Positions 38,719 to 46,931 of a stretch of DNA of 64,000 nucleotides are shown piece by piece. The notes beneath the pieces were generated by a model. The model was not told the DNA's origin and did not search any database. It was given only the letters and a program-made list of their open reading frames with translations. The position numbers were made by a program, and so were the translations under genes. Position 1 is the first letter of the stretch, and each line of letters starts with the position of its first letter. This DNA is from Comamonadaceae bacterium (GTDB lineage Bacteria; Pseudomonadota; Gammaproteobacteria; Burkholderiales; Burkholderiaceae_C), in the NCBI GenBank assembly GCA_947456305.1, contig CANGPN010000001.1, positions 124,001 through 188,000 on the forward strand, written 5' to 3'.

Positions 38719-40728
38719 GTCAGCACGATAAATGCTGCTGACAATGTGCCGCCTACGGTAACGGTTACTTCAGAGTCATCTAGCAACGCGATAAACACGC
38801 TTGCCAAGGCAGGTGATGTGATCACTGTGTATTTCAGTACCAACGAGGCGGTTACAACACCGACCGTGACCATCGGCGGTAAGTCGGCAACGGTATCAAA
38901 CGTGAGCGGCAATAACTACAAAGCCACTTACACAGTGCTTGCAGGGGATTCGGGGGCTACAGCGGTGGTTGTCAACGCCACGGATCTGGCAGGAAACCTT
39001 GGCACCGGTAACTTGGCCAGCAACGTGACCATCGACAGCACGCCGCCTGCGGTAACGTTTACTTCAGAGTTATCTAACAACGCGATAAACACGCTTGCCA
39101 AGGCAGGTGATGTGATTACTGTGCTGTTTAGCAGCAGCGAGGCTTTGTCAGCAACACCGACCGTGACCATCGGCGGTAAGTCGGCATCATCGGTAACAAA
39201 CTTGGGCGGCAATAGCTACAAAGCCACTTACTCAGTGGTTGCAGGTGATTCGGGGGCTACAGCGGTGGTTGTCAACGCCACGGATCTGGCAGGAAACTCT
39301 GGCCCCGGTAACTTGGCCAGCAACGTGACGATGGACACCACCGCCCCCCTACCAGCCACACTGGCCTTGGCGGCAGACACTGGAACCAACAATAGCGACG
39401 GTATTACCAATAATGGCACGATCAACGTGACGGCGAGTGCTGACACTGTGAAATGGGAATACAGCACCAACAGCGGAACGAGTTGGGCAGCAGGAACTGG
39501 TACCAGTTTCAATTTGCCAGCGGGGTCTTACACCACTGGGCAGGTAAAAGTCAGAGCATCAGACGCGGCGGGCAACGTCAGCACGCTGACTAGCTTTGCT
39601 ACTGCTGTGACTGTGGACACCACCGGCCCCGTAGCAGCCACACTGGCCTTGGCGACAGACACTGGAAGAGACAATAGCGACGGCATCACAAGCAACGGGC
39701 AAATCAATGTGACCACAAGTGGCGCTGATACCGCGTCTTGGCAGTACAGCACCAACGGCGGTACGAGTTGGACAACAGGCTCAGGCACCAGTTTCGTAGC
39801 GCCTGAAGGCACATACACCGCCAACCAAATTCAGGTGAAAGCCTTTGATAATGTTGGTAATTCGACTGTTTCTAATTTTGCTGGCTTGACCGTAGCCAAA
39901 TCAATGTCGGAAGTGGTTTCCATGAAAGTTGGAGGCCCTGTGGTTGATTTGTACTTTGATAGCTCGCATAATTTTGATGAAACTTATTGGCAATTCGGCG
40001 GGGATCCATCGACGGAGCCCTTCACCGCTAAAGTCAATGGCGCATCCCTAGACGTGTTAGGTGTGGGATATGATGTCTCTAATGGTCAAACGTCGGCGAT
40101 GTGGGTTCAACTAGCCACGTGGAGCCTTGCACCTACCGATGTAATCACCTTAAGTTATGTAGATCCAAATCCTGGTGTGCCAGACTCTGGAGACGTAATT
40201 TTGAAAGATGTTGCAGGCAACGAATCGCCTTCATTCAATGTCATCATCGGCGGCACCAATAATGACAACTTAGTAGGAGGCACCAATACCAATAACTTCT
40301 TCTTTGGTGGCGCCGGAAACGACACCATGACCGGTAGCACAGCAAACGATACGTATATTTGGCAAAAAGGCGATGCAGGTACCTCGGGTAGTACGGGTAC
40401 GGTGACCGACACGATCAAAAACTTCAGCTCTTGGAACGCTGCAACTGGTACGGGTGATAAATTAAATATTGCCGCCTTGTTGGATCACACCACTTACACC
40501 TCTTTGACTGGAAGCGGGTTTTTTCCTTTAATCCAGACAGGACAAACCGTGAATGGCGTTGCAAACAGTACTGTTATCACTCTTGATACCAATGGAAATA
40601 CCCCTGGCGGGCCCACCCAAAAAATTGTTCTTGAGGGTATTAACTTGCTGACCCAAAACAATATCACGATGAGCAACTACGATCAGATGGTTACTCAGTT
40701 GATATCGAAAGGGGTGTTGATCGCTTAA
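38719..40728 (+). pseudogene. 3' part of the type I-secreted RTX adhesin
   Basis: About 669 codons in frame to the stop, lacking its own start. Two about 98-residue Ig-like repeats come first (TSE..SNAINTLAKAGDVITV...VVVNATDLAGN; DNA copies 294 bp apart), then two about 94-residue repeats (LALA.DTG..NSDGIT...SGTSF). The C-terminus holds an RTX nonapeptide stretch (GGTNNDNLVGG, GGAGNDTMTG) and a type I secretion target domain with DTIKNFSSWNAATGTGDKLNIAALL-like sequence. Would be exported by a TolC-type ABC exporter, which is not in this window. In this arrangement it cannot be made from its native start. Confidence 0.75.
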
Positions 40729-40743
40729 TTACCCTCAGCAGAT

Positions 40744-40816
40744 AGTCCGGCAGACAAGTTTGCCGGACTTGATGACAAAACCTCAAACCCGCCGCTTCAC
40801 ACCGGCGGGTTTTTTC
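40744..40816 (+). terminator. Tandem hairpins after the adhesin gene
   Basis: AGTCCGGCA/TGCCGGACT forms a first hairpin (40744-40769). CCCGCCG at 40788-40794 and CGGCGGG at 40803-40809 form a second one followed by T6. The second is a good rho-independent terminator for the adhesin. Confidence 0.8.
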
Positions 40817-40865
40817 TTCCCAAAACCGGGCCTACCCTTGGTTCTTGGTTTGCAAATCAGTCTTT

Positions 40866-40892
40866 GAATTAATTGGAACCTGACCCCGATTT
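40866..40892 (+). repeat. 27-bp direct repeat, left copy (GGAACCTGACCCC family)
   Basis: Differs by one base from 43355-43381 and lies in the same orientation. The core is TTGGAACCTGACCCC. On the minus strand it encodes the last residues and stop of the FitB-like toxin (SGSGSN, stop). Other copies of the core are at 51700-51770 and 60922-60943. Confidence 0.85.
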
Positions 40893-41303
40893 CCACGGGT
40901 TGATCACTTGCAAACCAGCCGCTTCAAACGGGGTGGTGTCGCGTGTGGCAACGGCAAAGGTGTGAGTGGCGGCAATGGCCGCGATAAACCCATCCGTAGC
41001 TGCAATGGCCAATCCTCGCACGCGTGCGCTTGAGCGTATTCGTGCATAGACTTGAGAAGCGGCATCGTCAAAGGGCAGAATGCGGCCAGCAAACAAGGGA
41101 AGAATGCTTTCCTCAAGTTTGAGTTGCAGCATATTTTTGCGTTTTCCATCTGGCATTGCGGCTATGCCAAAGCGTAACTCAGCCAGGCTGATAGTCGACA
41201 GATACAGCGTCTCCATAGCTTGAGCATCCAGCCAGTCCATGACGGCCTTGTCGCCGCCGGGCTTTAAGGGTTCAGAAATGACGTTGGTATCAAGCAGAAT
41301 CAT
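40869..41303 (-). CDS. PIN-domain toxin (FitB/VapC family)
   Basis: 144 residues. PIN ribonuclease fold with acidic residues in LLDTNVISEPLK (Asp about 4), SLAELRFGI (Glu about 42), ATDGFIAA (Asp about 103) and the later ATRDTTPFEAAG. The WLDAQAMETLYLSTISLAEL pattern is FitB-like. Overlaps the antitoxin gene by 4 bp. Its last residues (SGSGSN) and stop are encoded by the 27-bp repeat and are probably not original. Confidence 0.88.
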   Translation of the reverse strand: MILLDTNVISEPLKPGGDKAVMDWLDAQAMETLYLSTISLAELRFGIAAMPDGKRKNMLQLKLEESILPLFAGRILPFDDAASQVYARIRSSARVRGLAIAATDGFIAAIAATHTFAVATRDTTPFEAAGLQVINPWKSGSGSN

Positions 41304-41539
41304 TCAAAACTCAAAGGTTCTGAGGGCGTTTTATCGCGGACTATGTCCAGGTCTACGCCGCCAGCCTCACGGCCTATGTCGGCAAGCAAACTACCCAGTT
41401 TGATGCGGGTCTGCGGCCTGGTGGCACTTTCTAAAATGGCCCGGACTTCGGCCTCGGTGCTTCTGCCTGCCAATGCGGCCCGCACCCGCAAAGCGCGGTG
41501 GGTTTCCTCTGGAATGTTTCGCACAGTGATGGATGACAT
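41300..41539 (-). CDS. Ribbon-helix-helix antitoxin (FitA family)
   Basis: 79 residues. N-terminal Arc/RHH DNA-binding domain (SITVRNIPEETHRALRVRAA, then GRSTEAEVRAIL), and a C-terminal toxin-binding tail. Precedes and overlaps the PIN toxin (ATGA), the usual order. Expected to repress its own promoter through the palindromes at 41554-41594. Confidence 0.9.
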   Translation of the reverse strand: MSSITVRNIPEETHRALRVRAALAGRSTEAEVRAILESATRPQTRIKLGSLLADIGREAGGVDLDIVRDKTPSEPLSFE

Positions 41540-41553
41540 AAAACCACCTTGGG

Positions 41554-41594
41554 TGATATCAATGATTGCATTTTATATCAATTGATATCATTCA
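41554..41594 (-). promoter_or_regulatory. Palindromic operator region of the FitAB-like pair
   Basis: TGATATCAATGA at 41554-41565 and TTGATATCATTCA at 41582-41594 are inverted copies, and ATATCAATTGATAT at 41575-41588 is itself a perfect palindrome. The region lies 15-55 bp upstream of the antitoxin start, as expected for RHH autoregulation. Confidence 0.65.
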
Positions 41595-41619
41595 TCTTTG
41601 CGCACTCTTAAATTCAGTT

Positions 41620-41706
41620 AGCAAACACCGGCAAAGTCTCAAACTTGCCATTCAACAAAGCCGCGCTGTCCGCGCCCATCCATTGCTGGGCCACCGTGGC
41701 GAACAA
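41620..41706 (-). pseudogene. Orphan 3' tail of a DUF1501 gene copy
   Basis: Translates on the minus strand as ATVAQQWMGADSAALLNG, then KFETLPVFAN and stop. This matches the C-terminus of the intact DUF1501 protein 1.8 kb to the right, which ends FAG. About 47 central bases are identical and the flanks differ mostly at silent sites, so it comes from a diverged copy rather than a fresh duplication. It separates the two toxin-antitoxin pairs. Confidence 0.85.
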
Positions 41707-41740
41707 GCTTCAGGTTTTTTGCCATAAGACCCAATTCAAT

Positions 41741-41853
41741 TTCCCGATCGGTACATTTATTTGTCGGAAACCTTGATTCGAAGCGTTTGTTTCCCGATCG
41801 GGATATTTAGTTGCCTAACTTCGGAAATTACTTCATAATTTACCGAACGGGAA
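41741..41853 (+). promoter_or_regulatory. HipB-type operators and promoter
   Basis: Three palindromic sites: CCGATCGG centred in 41744-41751 and 41794-41801, and CCGAACGG in 41843-41850, each flanked by TTTC/GAAA-like bases and spaced 50 and 49 bp. A promoter fits between sites 2 and 3: TTGCCT (41811-41816), 17-bp spacer, CATAAT (41834-41839). Site 3 then overlaps the start of transcription. Confidence 0.75.
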
Positions 41854-41856
41854 ATT

Positions 41857-42114
41857 ATGAAGACCATGACCACGATCAAATCTCCACAAGAACTGGGTGA
41901 CGCTCTTCGATCTGCACGAAAGCAGCTTGGGCTGACGCAGCCTCAATTGGCATTGGCTGCCGGGGTCGGGGTGCGGTTCATCGTTGATCTGGAGAGCGGA
42001 AAATCAACGGTCCGACTTGACTCGGTACTGCGAGTGATTGATGCACTCGGTGGGGTGATTAACTTGGATGGTTTGCCAGCCTCCGCGAATGAGGTTTCCA
42101 CACATGGCTCATAA
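41857..42114 (+). CDS. hipB: HipB-like antitoxin (XRE helix-turn-helix)
   Basis: 85 residues; ATG at 41866 is an alternative start. HTH: LGDALRSARKQLGLTQPQLALAAGVGVRFIVDLESGK (about 12-49). Neutralises HipA and represses the operon through the three upstream operators. Overlaps hipA by 11 bp. With the predicted promoter, the 5' leader would be only about a dozen bases. Confidence 0.88.
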   Translation: MKTMTTIKSPQELGDALRSARKQLGLTQPQLALAAGVGVRFIVDLESGKSTVRLDSVLRVIDALGGVINLDGLPASANEVSTHGS

Positions 42115-43372
42115 ATTAGATGTTTGGTTATTTACCGAGCATGTGGGCACATTGGCGTTGGTCAATGGACGACTTGAATTTGCATACGCGCATGAATGGT
42201 TGCAAACACCCAATGCCATGCCTTTGTCTTGCTCGTTGCCTTTGCAAACTCAGCCCTTTGATGATCACATAGCCCGCCCATTCTTTGCGGGCTTGCTGCC
42301 CGAAGGAAGAATGCGTCAACTGATCGCTCAGCAGTTGCATGTGTCAGGACAGAATGAATTTGCGTTGTTGGACCACCTTGGTGGTGAGTGTGCGGGTGCC
42401 GTGACCTTTTTGGAGCAAGGCACAGCGCTATCTCAACTTCCGCAAAAAGATGATGTTCAGTGGTTAAGTGACGTGGAGCTAACAGGGATCTTGGATGAGT
42501 TGCCACATCGTCCCATGCTGGCAGGCAAAGACGGCTTGCGGCTCTCACTCGCTGGAGCGCAGGATAAGTTGCCAGTTATTTTTGATGGAACGCGCATTGG
42601 TTTGCCGCGCAACGGCACGCCAAGCTCTCATATATTGAAGCCTGCTATTCAAGCGGTTGAAGCAAGTGTCACCAACGAAGGTTTTTGCATGGCATTGGCA
42701 GAGGCCATGCAACTCAAGCCTGCTCACGCCTTGATACACAAAGTAGGAGATCGTGAGTTTTTGCTGATTGAGCGATACGACCGAATCCTTGATTCGGGGG
42801 GAGATCGCAAACGTTTGCATCAAGAGGACTTTTGCCAAGCGCTAGGCGTCGTTTCTGAGATGAAATATCAAAACGAAGGTGGTCCAAATTTGGCACAGTG
42901 TTTTGATCTGGTTCGACGGGTGACGAGACCCAGTGCGCCACATGTGTTGAGATTGCTTGATTACGTGATCTTCAATGCTTTGATCGGTAACCATGATGCG
43001 CATGGGAAAAATTTCTCATTGTTGTACACACCGAAAGGACCTGTTTTATCGCCGTTTTACGACACGCTTTCGACAGCTGTTTATCCAAAACTAGCAGTGA
43101 AAATGGCAATGAAAATAGGCAGCAAATACAAATTCACAGAGGTTTATGCAAAGCACTGGGAGCAATTTGCGCAAGAGGCTGGGCTTGCCAAACCACAGGC
43201 CAAAAAGCGGATCTTGAATTTGGCGAAATCCTTGCCTGTGACAGCGCGTCAAGTCCAAGCGGATCCCAACAATGAGTTTGCGCAACATGAAATCGTTGAA
43301 CAAATCATCGTGTTGATTGAGCAACGATGCGCTCTCACCATTCAGCGTTTAACTGAATTAATTGGAACCTGA
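42104..43372 (+). CDS. hipA: HipA-like Ser/Thr kinase toxin
   Basis: 422 residues from ATG 42104 inside the hipB end. N-terminal HipA domain (GTLALVNGRLEFAY, PFFAGLLPEGRMR), then kinase: SLAGAQDKLPV (about 160), HILKPAI, the ERYDR motif, catalytic GNHDAHGKNFSLL (about 301-313) and metal-binding FYDTLST. Family members phosphorylate aminoacyl-tRNA synthetases and induce dormancy; the target here is unknown. The final LIGT and stop are encoded by the 27-bp repeat. Confidence 0.92.
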   Translation: MAHKLDVWLFTEHVGTLALVNGRLEFAYAHEWLQTPNAMPLSCSLPLQTQPFDDHIARPFFAGLLPEGRMRQLIAQQLHVSGQNEFALLDHLGGECAGAVTFLEQGTALSQLPQKDDVQWLSDVELTGILDELPHRPMLAGKDGLRLSLAGAQDKLPVIFDGTRIGLPRNGTPSSHILKPAIQAVEASVTNEGFCMALAEAMQLKPAHALIHKVGDREFLLIERYDRILDSGGDRKRLHQEDFCQALGVVSEMKYQNEGGPNLAQCFDLVRRVTRPSAPHVLRLLDYVIFNALIGNHDAHGKNFSLLYTPKGPVLSPFYDTLSTAVYPKLAVKMAMKIGSKYKFTEVYAKHWEQFAQEAGLAKPQAKKRILNLAKSLPVTARQVQADPNNEFAQHEIVEQIIVLIEQRCALTIQRLTELIGT

Positions 43373-43381
43373 CCCCAATTT
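43355..43381 (+). repeat. 27-bp direct repeat, right copy (GGAACCTGACCCC family)
   Basis: 26 of 27 bases match 40866-40892 in the same orientation. Supplies the hipA stop codon (TGA inside CCTGACC). Confidence 0.85.
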
Positions 43382-43395
43382 CTCCCAGACGTAGT

Positions 43396-44595
43396 TCAAC
43401 CCGCAAACACCGGCAGTGTTTCAAACTTGCCATTCAACAAAGCCGCGCTGTCCGCGCCCATCCATTGCTGAGCCACGGTTGCATACACGCGGCGGAAGTC
43501 CACGGTGGGATTGACGTTGCCTTCGGCGTTCAAGCGGGTGAAGTCGGGTGCTTGGCCGTAGTGTCCGCCTTTCACCGGCTGCCCGATCAAGTACATATGG
43601 TTGGCAGTGCCGTGGTCGGTGCCCAGGCTGGTGTTCTCGGCAGGGCGGCGGCCAAACTCGGAATACACCATCAGCGTCACGTCTTTGTCGCGGCCTATGC
43701 GTTTCATGTCTTGCATGAAGCCGGCGATGCCGTCCGACACATAGGTCAGCAAGCGCTGGTGCAATTCGCCTTGGTGCACATGCGTGTCAAACGCGTTGTG
43801 TCTGTATGCCGTGTGGTAGATGCGGCTGGGCAAACGCGCGTGAATCATGGCGGCCACTTTGGGCAAGTCCATGGACAAAATGCCGTAGTCGATAGGCGTT
43901 TTGTAGTTGTTCCACGCCTGTCGCACTTGCACCGATGCCTGGCGCGCGCTTTGCGCCACATCTTCTAAAAACTGCTGCGACGCGTTGCTGTTGCCGGCGT
44001 TCTCGCCCGTGCCTTTGTCCAACAGGGCGCGGCTTTGGTACAGGCCTTTGCGGCCAAAACGCTCGGGGTCGTCAAACACCACAGGCACATGGCGCGCAGC
44101 GCGCACCGCCAGCGATTGGCGTTCGTCGATGTTGATCAAAAAATTCGGGGTCAATTGCGGGTCTATGGCATCTGCCAATCGGCCCAGCCAGCCGTAAGGC
44201 TCGCCGCCGTTGGGCGCGCCGGTGTGCCAATAGGCCGCAGAGGTGAAATGCGAGTAAGACGGGTTGTCATAGCCGCAGCCGTGCACCACCGCCATCTGGC
44301 CGTTTTTGTACAAACGCTCAAAGCCTGCCATGCCGGGGCTGAAGCCGTGCATCTCGTCGATCTTGCGCAGCTTGTTGGGGCGTATGCCTAGGGTGGGGCG
44401 CAGCTTGTAATAGTTGTCGTCACCATAAGGCACGAGTGTGTTGAAACCGTCGTTGGCACCGGTCAGTTCGACCACCACAAGAATGCGGTTGTCGTCAGCA
44501 GGTTTGGCATGCGCGCTCAAGGGCAGGGCGGCGCTGACGCTCATGGCGCTGAGGGCTTGCAGCAGTTCGCGGCGTGACAGGGCGTGGTGGTTCAT
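43396..44595 (-). CDS. DUF1501 domain-containing protein (Tat-exported)
   Basis: 399 residues. Twin-arginine signal SRRELLQAL then a hydrophobic run to AHA (about 30). VVVELTGANDGFNTLVPYGDDNYY (about 35-58) and SEFGRRPAENTSLGTDHGTANHMYLIG (about 309-335) are family hallmarks, reminiscent of alkaline-phosphatase/sulfatase folds. Function not established. Always found next to DUF1800 genes, as here with a 3-bp gap, so the two are co-expressed. Confidence 0.9.
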   Translation of the reverse strand: MNHHALSRRELLQALSAMSVSAALPLSAHAKPADDNRILVVVELTGANDGFNTLVPYGDDNYYKLRPTLGIRPNKLRKIDEMHGFSPGMAGFERLYKNGQMAVVHGCGYDNPSYSHFTSAAYWHTGAPNGGEPYGWLGRLADAIDPQLTPNFLINIDERQSLAVRAARHVPVVFDDPERFGRKGLYQSRALLDKGTGENAGNSNASQQFLEDVAQSARQASVQVRQAWNNYKTPIDYGILSMDLPKVAAMIHARLPSRIYHTAYRHNAFDTHVHQGELHQRLLTYVSDGIAGFMQDMKRIGRDKDVTLMVYSEFGRRPAENTSLGTDHGTANHMYLIGQPVKGGHYGQAPDFTRLNAEGNVNPTVDFRRVYATVAQQWMGADSAALLNGKFETLPVFAG

Positions 44596-44598
44596 GGC

Positions 44599-46431
44599 TT
44601 ATCCCAGTTGGTAGGCAGGCAGCGACAGAATGACGTGCAACAAATTGCGCATGGCGTCTTCCATGTAGCTGTCGGCGATGTTCAAGTCGGTGGTGCCCAG
44701 GTCGTCGCTGATCAAGGCGGTGAGTTTTTGCTTGACTGCGTCAGACACGGGCACAGACACAAAGCGTTGCAGCAAATGGTCGACGGCTTGAGCGGTGGTT
44801 TGGCAATGCGCTTGACGCAGCAGTTGCGACAGATTGAGTTGCACCGTGTCGCGCGGTATGGGTTTGACTTTCTCAATTGCTTTGCGCCAGGCGTGGTAGC
44901 TGGCCAAGCGGGTGTTGAAGTCCTCGTCGCGGTCGGCTTGCATGGACATGGACATATCCCCCATGGTTTTGCCTTCGGGCTGTGTGGCGGTGGTCACATC
45001 CAAGCCTTGGGCCAGCTTATCGGCCACCGGCAGGATTTGGTAGAGCCCGTTGGGCGTGCGGTCAGGGGCGCTGAAATCGATGGGCGGATACACGGTGTCG
45101 TAAATCACATTGCCACGCGCCAGTAGCAAGCCCGGTGTGATCCAGCTGCGGCCTTGCGCCCAACCGGCGACGTTAGGTGGGTAAAACAATTTCTGGCCCA
45201 GCATTTCGGTTTGCTCGTTGAAGTCGGGGATGCCGGGCACGGCTTTGAGTTCCATTTTTTTGTAAGTGGAAATCAACAACTCCACCGGCGGTTTGATGCG
45301 CGTGGCGGTGGATGCCGGGCTGTAAAAGTCTTGCGACAACAGCACGGTTTGCATGAACGCGGCGATGTCGTAGCCGGAGTCGCGCAGCACGCGACCGAGT
45401 TGCGTTTTGAGTTCCGGTGAGATGTCTTCGCGCACGAAATAACGGTACAGCTTGGCGGCGATGAAGTCGGCAGTGGCCGGTTGCGCCAGCAATATGTCAA
45501 TCACTTGTTCGCCGTCAAAACGCCCGGTTTGGCCAAGCACGGTTTTCATGCTGTCATCGTGCTGGCCCGGGTTGACCACAAACTTGAGCTTGTCGTAATT
45601 CCAACCGGTGAAGGCGCGCGCGGCTTCCTTGATGTCGGTCTCGGTGTAATTGCCCACGCCCATGGTGAACAACTCCATGATTTCGCGGGCGAAGTTTTCA
45701 TTCGGTGCGCCTTTGACATTCACGCCTGCGTCCAAAAACGCCAGCATGGCCGGGTCTTTGGCAACGGCCACCATCAGGTCACGGAATTTGCCGTTCGCGT
45801 GCTGCCTCAAAGTTTCGTTTTGAACCAGCAGTTTGCGGTAGTCGTGCACTTTTTCTTCGCTGGTGGCGAAATGGCCGTGCCAAAACAGCGTGAGTTTTTC
45901 TTCCAAAGGGCGCGGCGTGCTGAGCATGCGGTTGGCCCACCAATAGCCCAGGCGATGGGTTTCCAAGCGGGAAGCGCGCAGCCAGTAAAGGTAACGGTCG
46001 GCCACTTGTTGCGCCCGGCGGTTGCCTTCGGGTTTGACTTTCACGCCCAGTGATTCGCCACTTTTTTTGGCCAAATCGGTGGCGGCAGGTCGGGAGCTGG
46101 CGAAAGGCTCTAGGCCGTCGTCGTGCGAGCCCGAGTCGTCAAATGGCGTGAATTTGTCCGGAATGTTTTGGTAACGCACCAAAGTTCTCACCGCTTGCTC
46201 AGGCGTCATGGCGGCGAAGCGTGCCACCTCTTGCGGCGTGCCGCCAAAACCTGCGCGCTCCAGCAAATGGCGTGCTTTGTCGGCGTTCCATTCAGCCGCG
46301 GAGATAGGCTGTAGCGGCTGGCCGGTGTCGGCGAGGGCGGGTGTGCAAAGTCCGGTCAAACCTGCGCCAAGTAACATGCAACTCAGTCTGAATGTCGGAA
46401 TCGCGCGGTGGAGTGTGTGGCTGATGTTCAT
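44599..46431 (-). CDS. DUF1800 domain-containing protein
   Basis: 610 residues from ATG 46431; the ATG at 46470 would overlap the divergent DUF423 start codon and has a poorer signal. Signal peptide MNISHTLHRAIPTF... to PALA (about 35). LLERAGFGGTPQEVARFA, LTLFWHGHFATS, ENFAREIMELFTMGVGNYTETDIKEAARAFTGW and PPNVAGWAQGRSWI are family motifs. Function unknown; partner of the DUF1501 gene. Exported, probably periplasmic. Confidence 0.88.
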   Translation of the reverse strand: MNISHTLHRAIPTFRLSCMLLGAGLTGLCTPALADTGQPLQPISAAEWNADKARHLLERAGFGGTPQEVARFAAMTPEQAVRTLVRYQNIPDKFTPFDDSGSHDDGLEPFASSRPAATDLAKKSGESLGVKVKPEGNRRAQQVADRYLYWLRASRLETHRLGYWWANRMLSTPRPLEEKLTLFWHGHFATSEEKVHDYRKLLVQNETLRQHANGKFRDLMVAVAKDPAMLAFLDAGVNVKGAPNENFAREIMELFTMGVGNYTETDIKEAARAFTGWNYDKLKFVVNPGQHDDSMKTVLGQTGRFDGEQVIDILLAQPATADFIAAKLYRYFVREDISPELKTQLGRVLRDSGYDIAAFMQTVLLSQDFYSPASTATRIKPPVELLISTYKKMELKAVPGIPDFNEQTEMLGQKLFYPPNVAGWAQGRSWITPGLLLARGNVIYDTVYPPIDFSAPDRTPNGLYQILPVADKLAQGLDVTTATQPEGKTMGDMSMSMQADRDEDFNTRLASYHAWRKAIEKVKPIPRDTVQLNLSQLLRQAHCQTTAQAVDHLLQRFVSVPVSDAVKQKLTALISDDLGTTDLNIADSYMEDAMRNLLHVILSLPAYQLG

Positions 46432-46468
46432 GCGAAAAATCATAACGTTGAACCGGGGTTGCTTGCTC

Positions 46469-46873
46469 ATGAAAATCGCTAGCTTAGGGCTGTTTGTGTT
46501 CGCCTGTGTGACAGGTGCTTTCTCGGTGTTGACGGCGGCATATGTGGCGCACCAACCGGGTTTGGACGAAGCCGCTTTGCGTGCTTTGCAGTCGGCGTTG
46601 CAATTGCAGCAGTTTCATGCGCTGGCTTTGCTGCTGACGGCGTGGATGCTGCTGCACAACGGCTTCAACGCGGGCCGCGGCCTGGCGGCGGCAGGTTTTG
46701 TGGCCGGTATTTTTTGCTTCAGCTTCAATATTGAACTTCGGCATCTGGCCGGTGTGGAGCTGTTCAGGCCGTTGACACCTTATGGCGGCATGGCTTTTGT
46801 GCTGGGTTGGTTGGCCTTGGCGTTGTCAGTGTTTCAGCGGCAGCCATCGCGTGATAACTCTGACAGCCGCTGA
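46469..46873 (+). CDS. DUF423 family membrane protein (YgdD-like)
   Basis: 134 residues, four predicted membrane helices; AALRALQSALQLQQFHALALLL and SFNIELRHLAGVELFRPLTPYGG (about 89-111) match DUF423. Function unknown. Divergent from DUF1800; their shorter and longer start choices overlap here. Confidence 0.88.
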   Translation: MKIASLGLFVFACVTGAFSVLTAAYVAHQPGLDEAALRALQSALQLQQFHALALLLTAWMLLHNGFNAGRGLAAAGFVAGIFCFSFNIELRHLAGVELFRPLTPYGGMAFVLGWLALALSVFQRQPSRDNSDSR

Positions 46874-46931
46874 GCACCGGGGCGTTGTGGGTTATATTGG
46901 TTTTTAGATTCGTTTATTTGGACACCAACGT

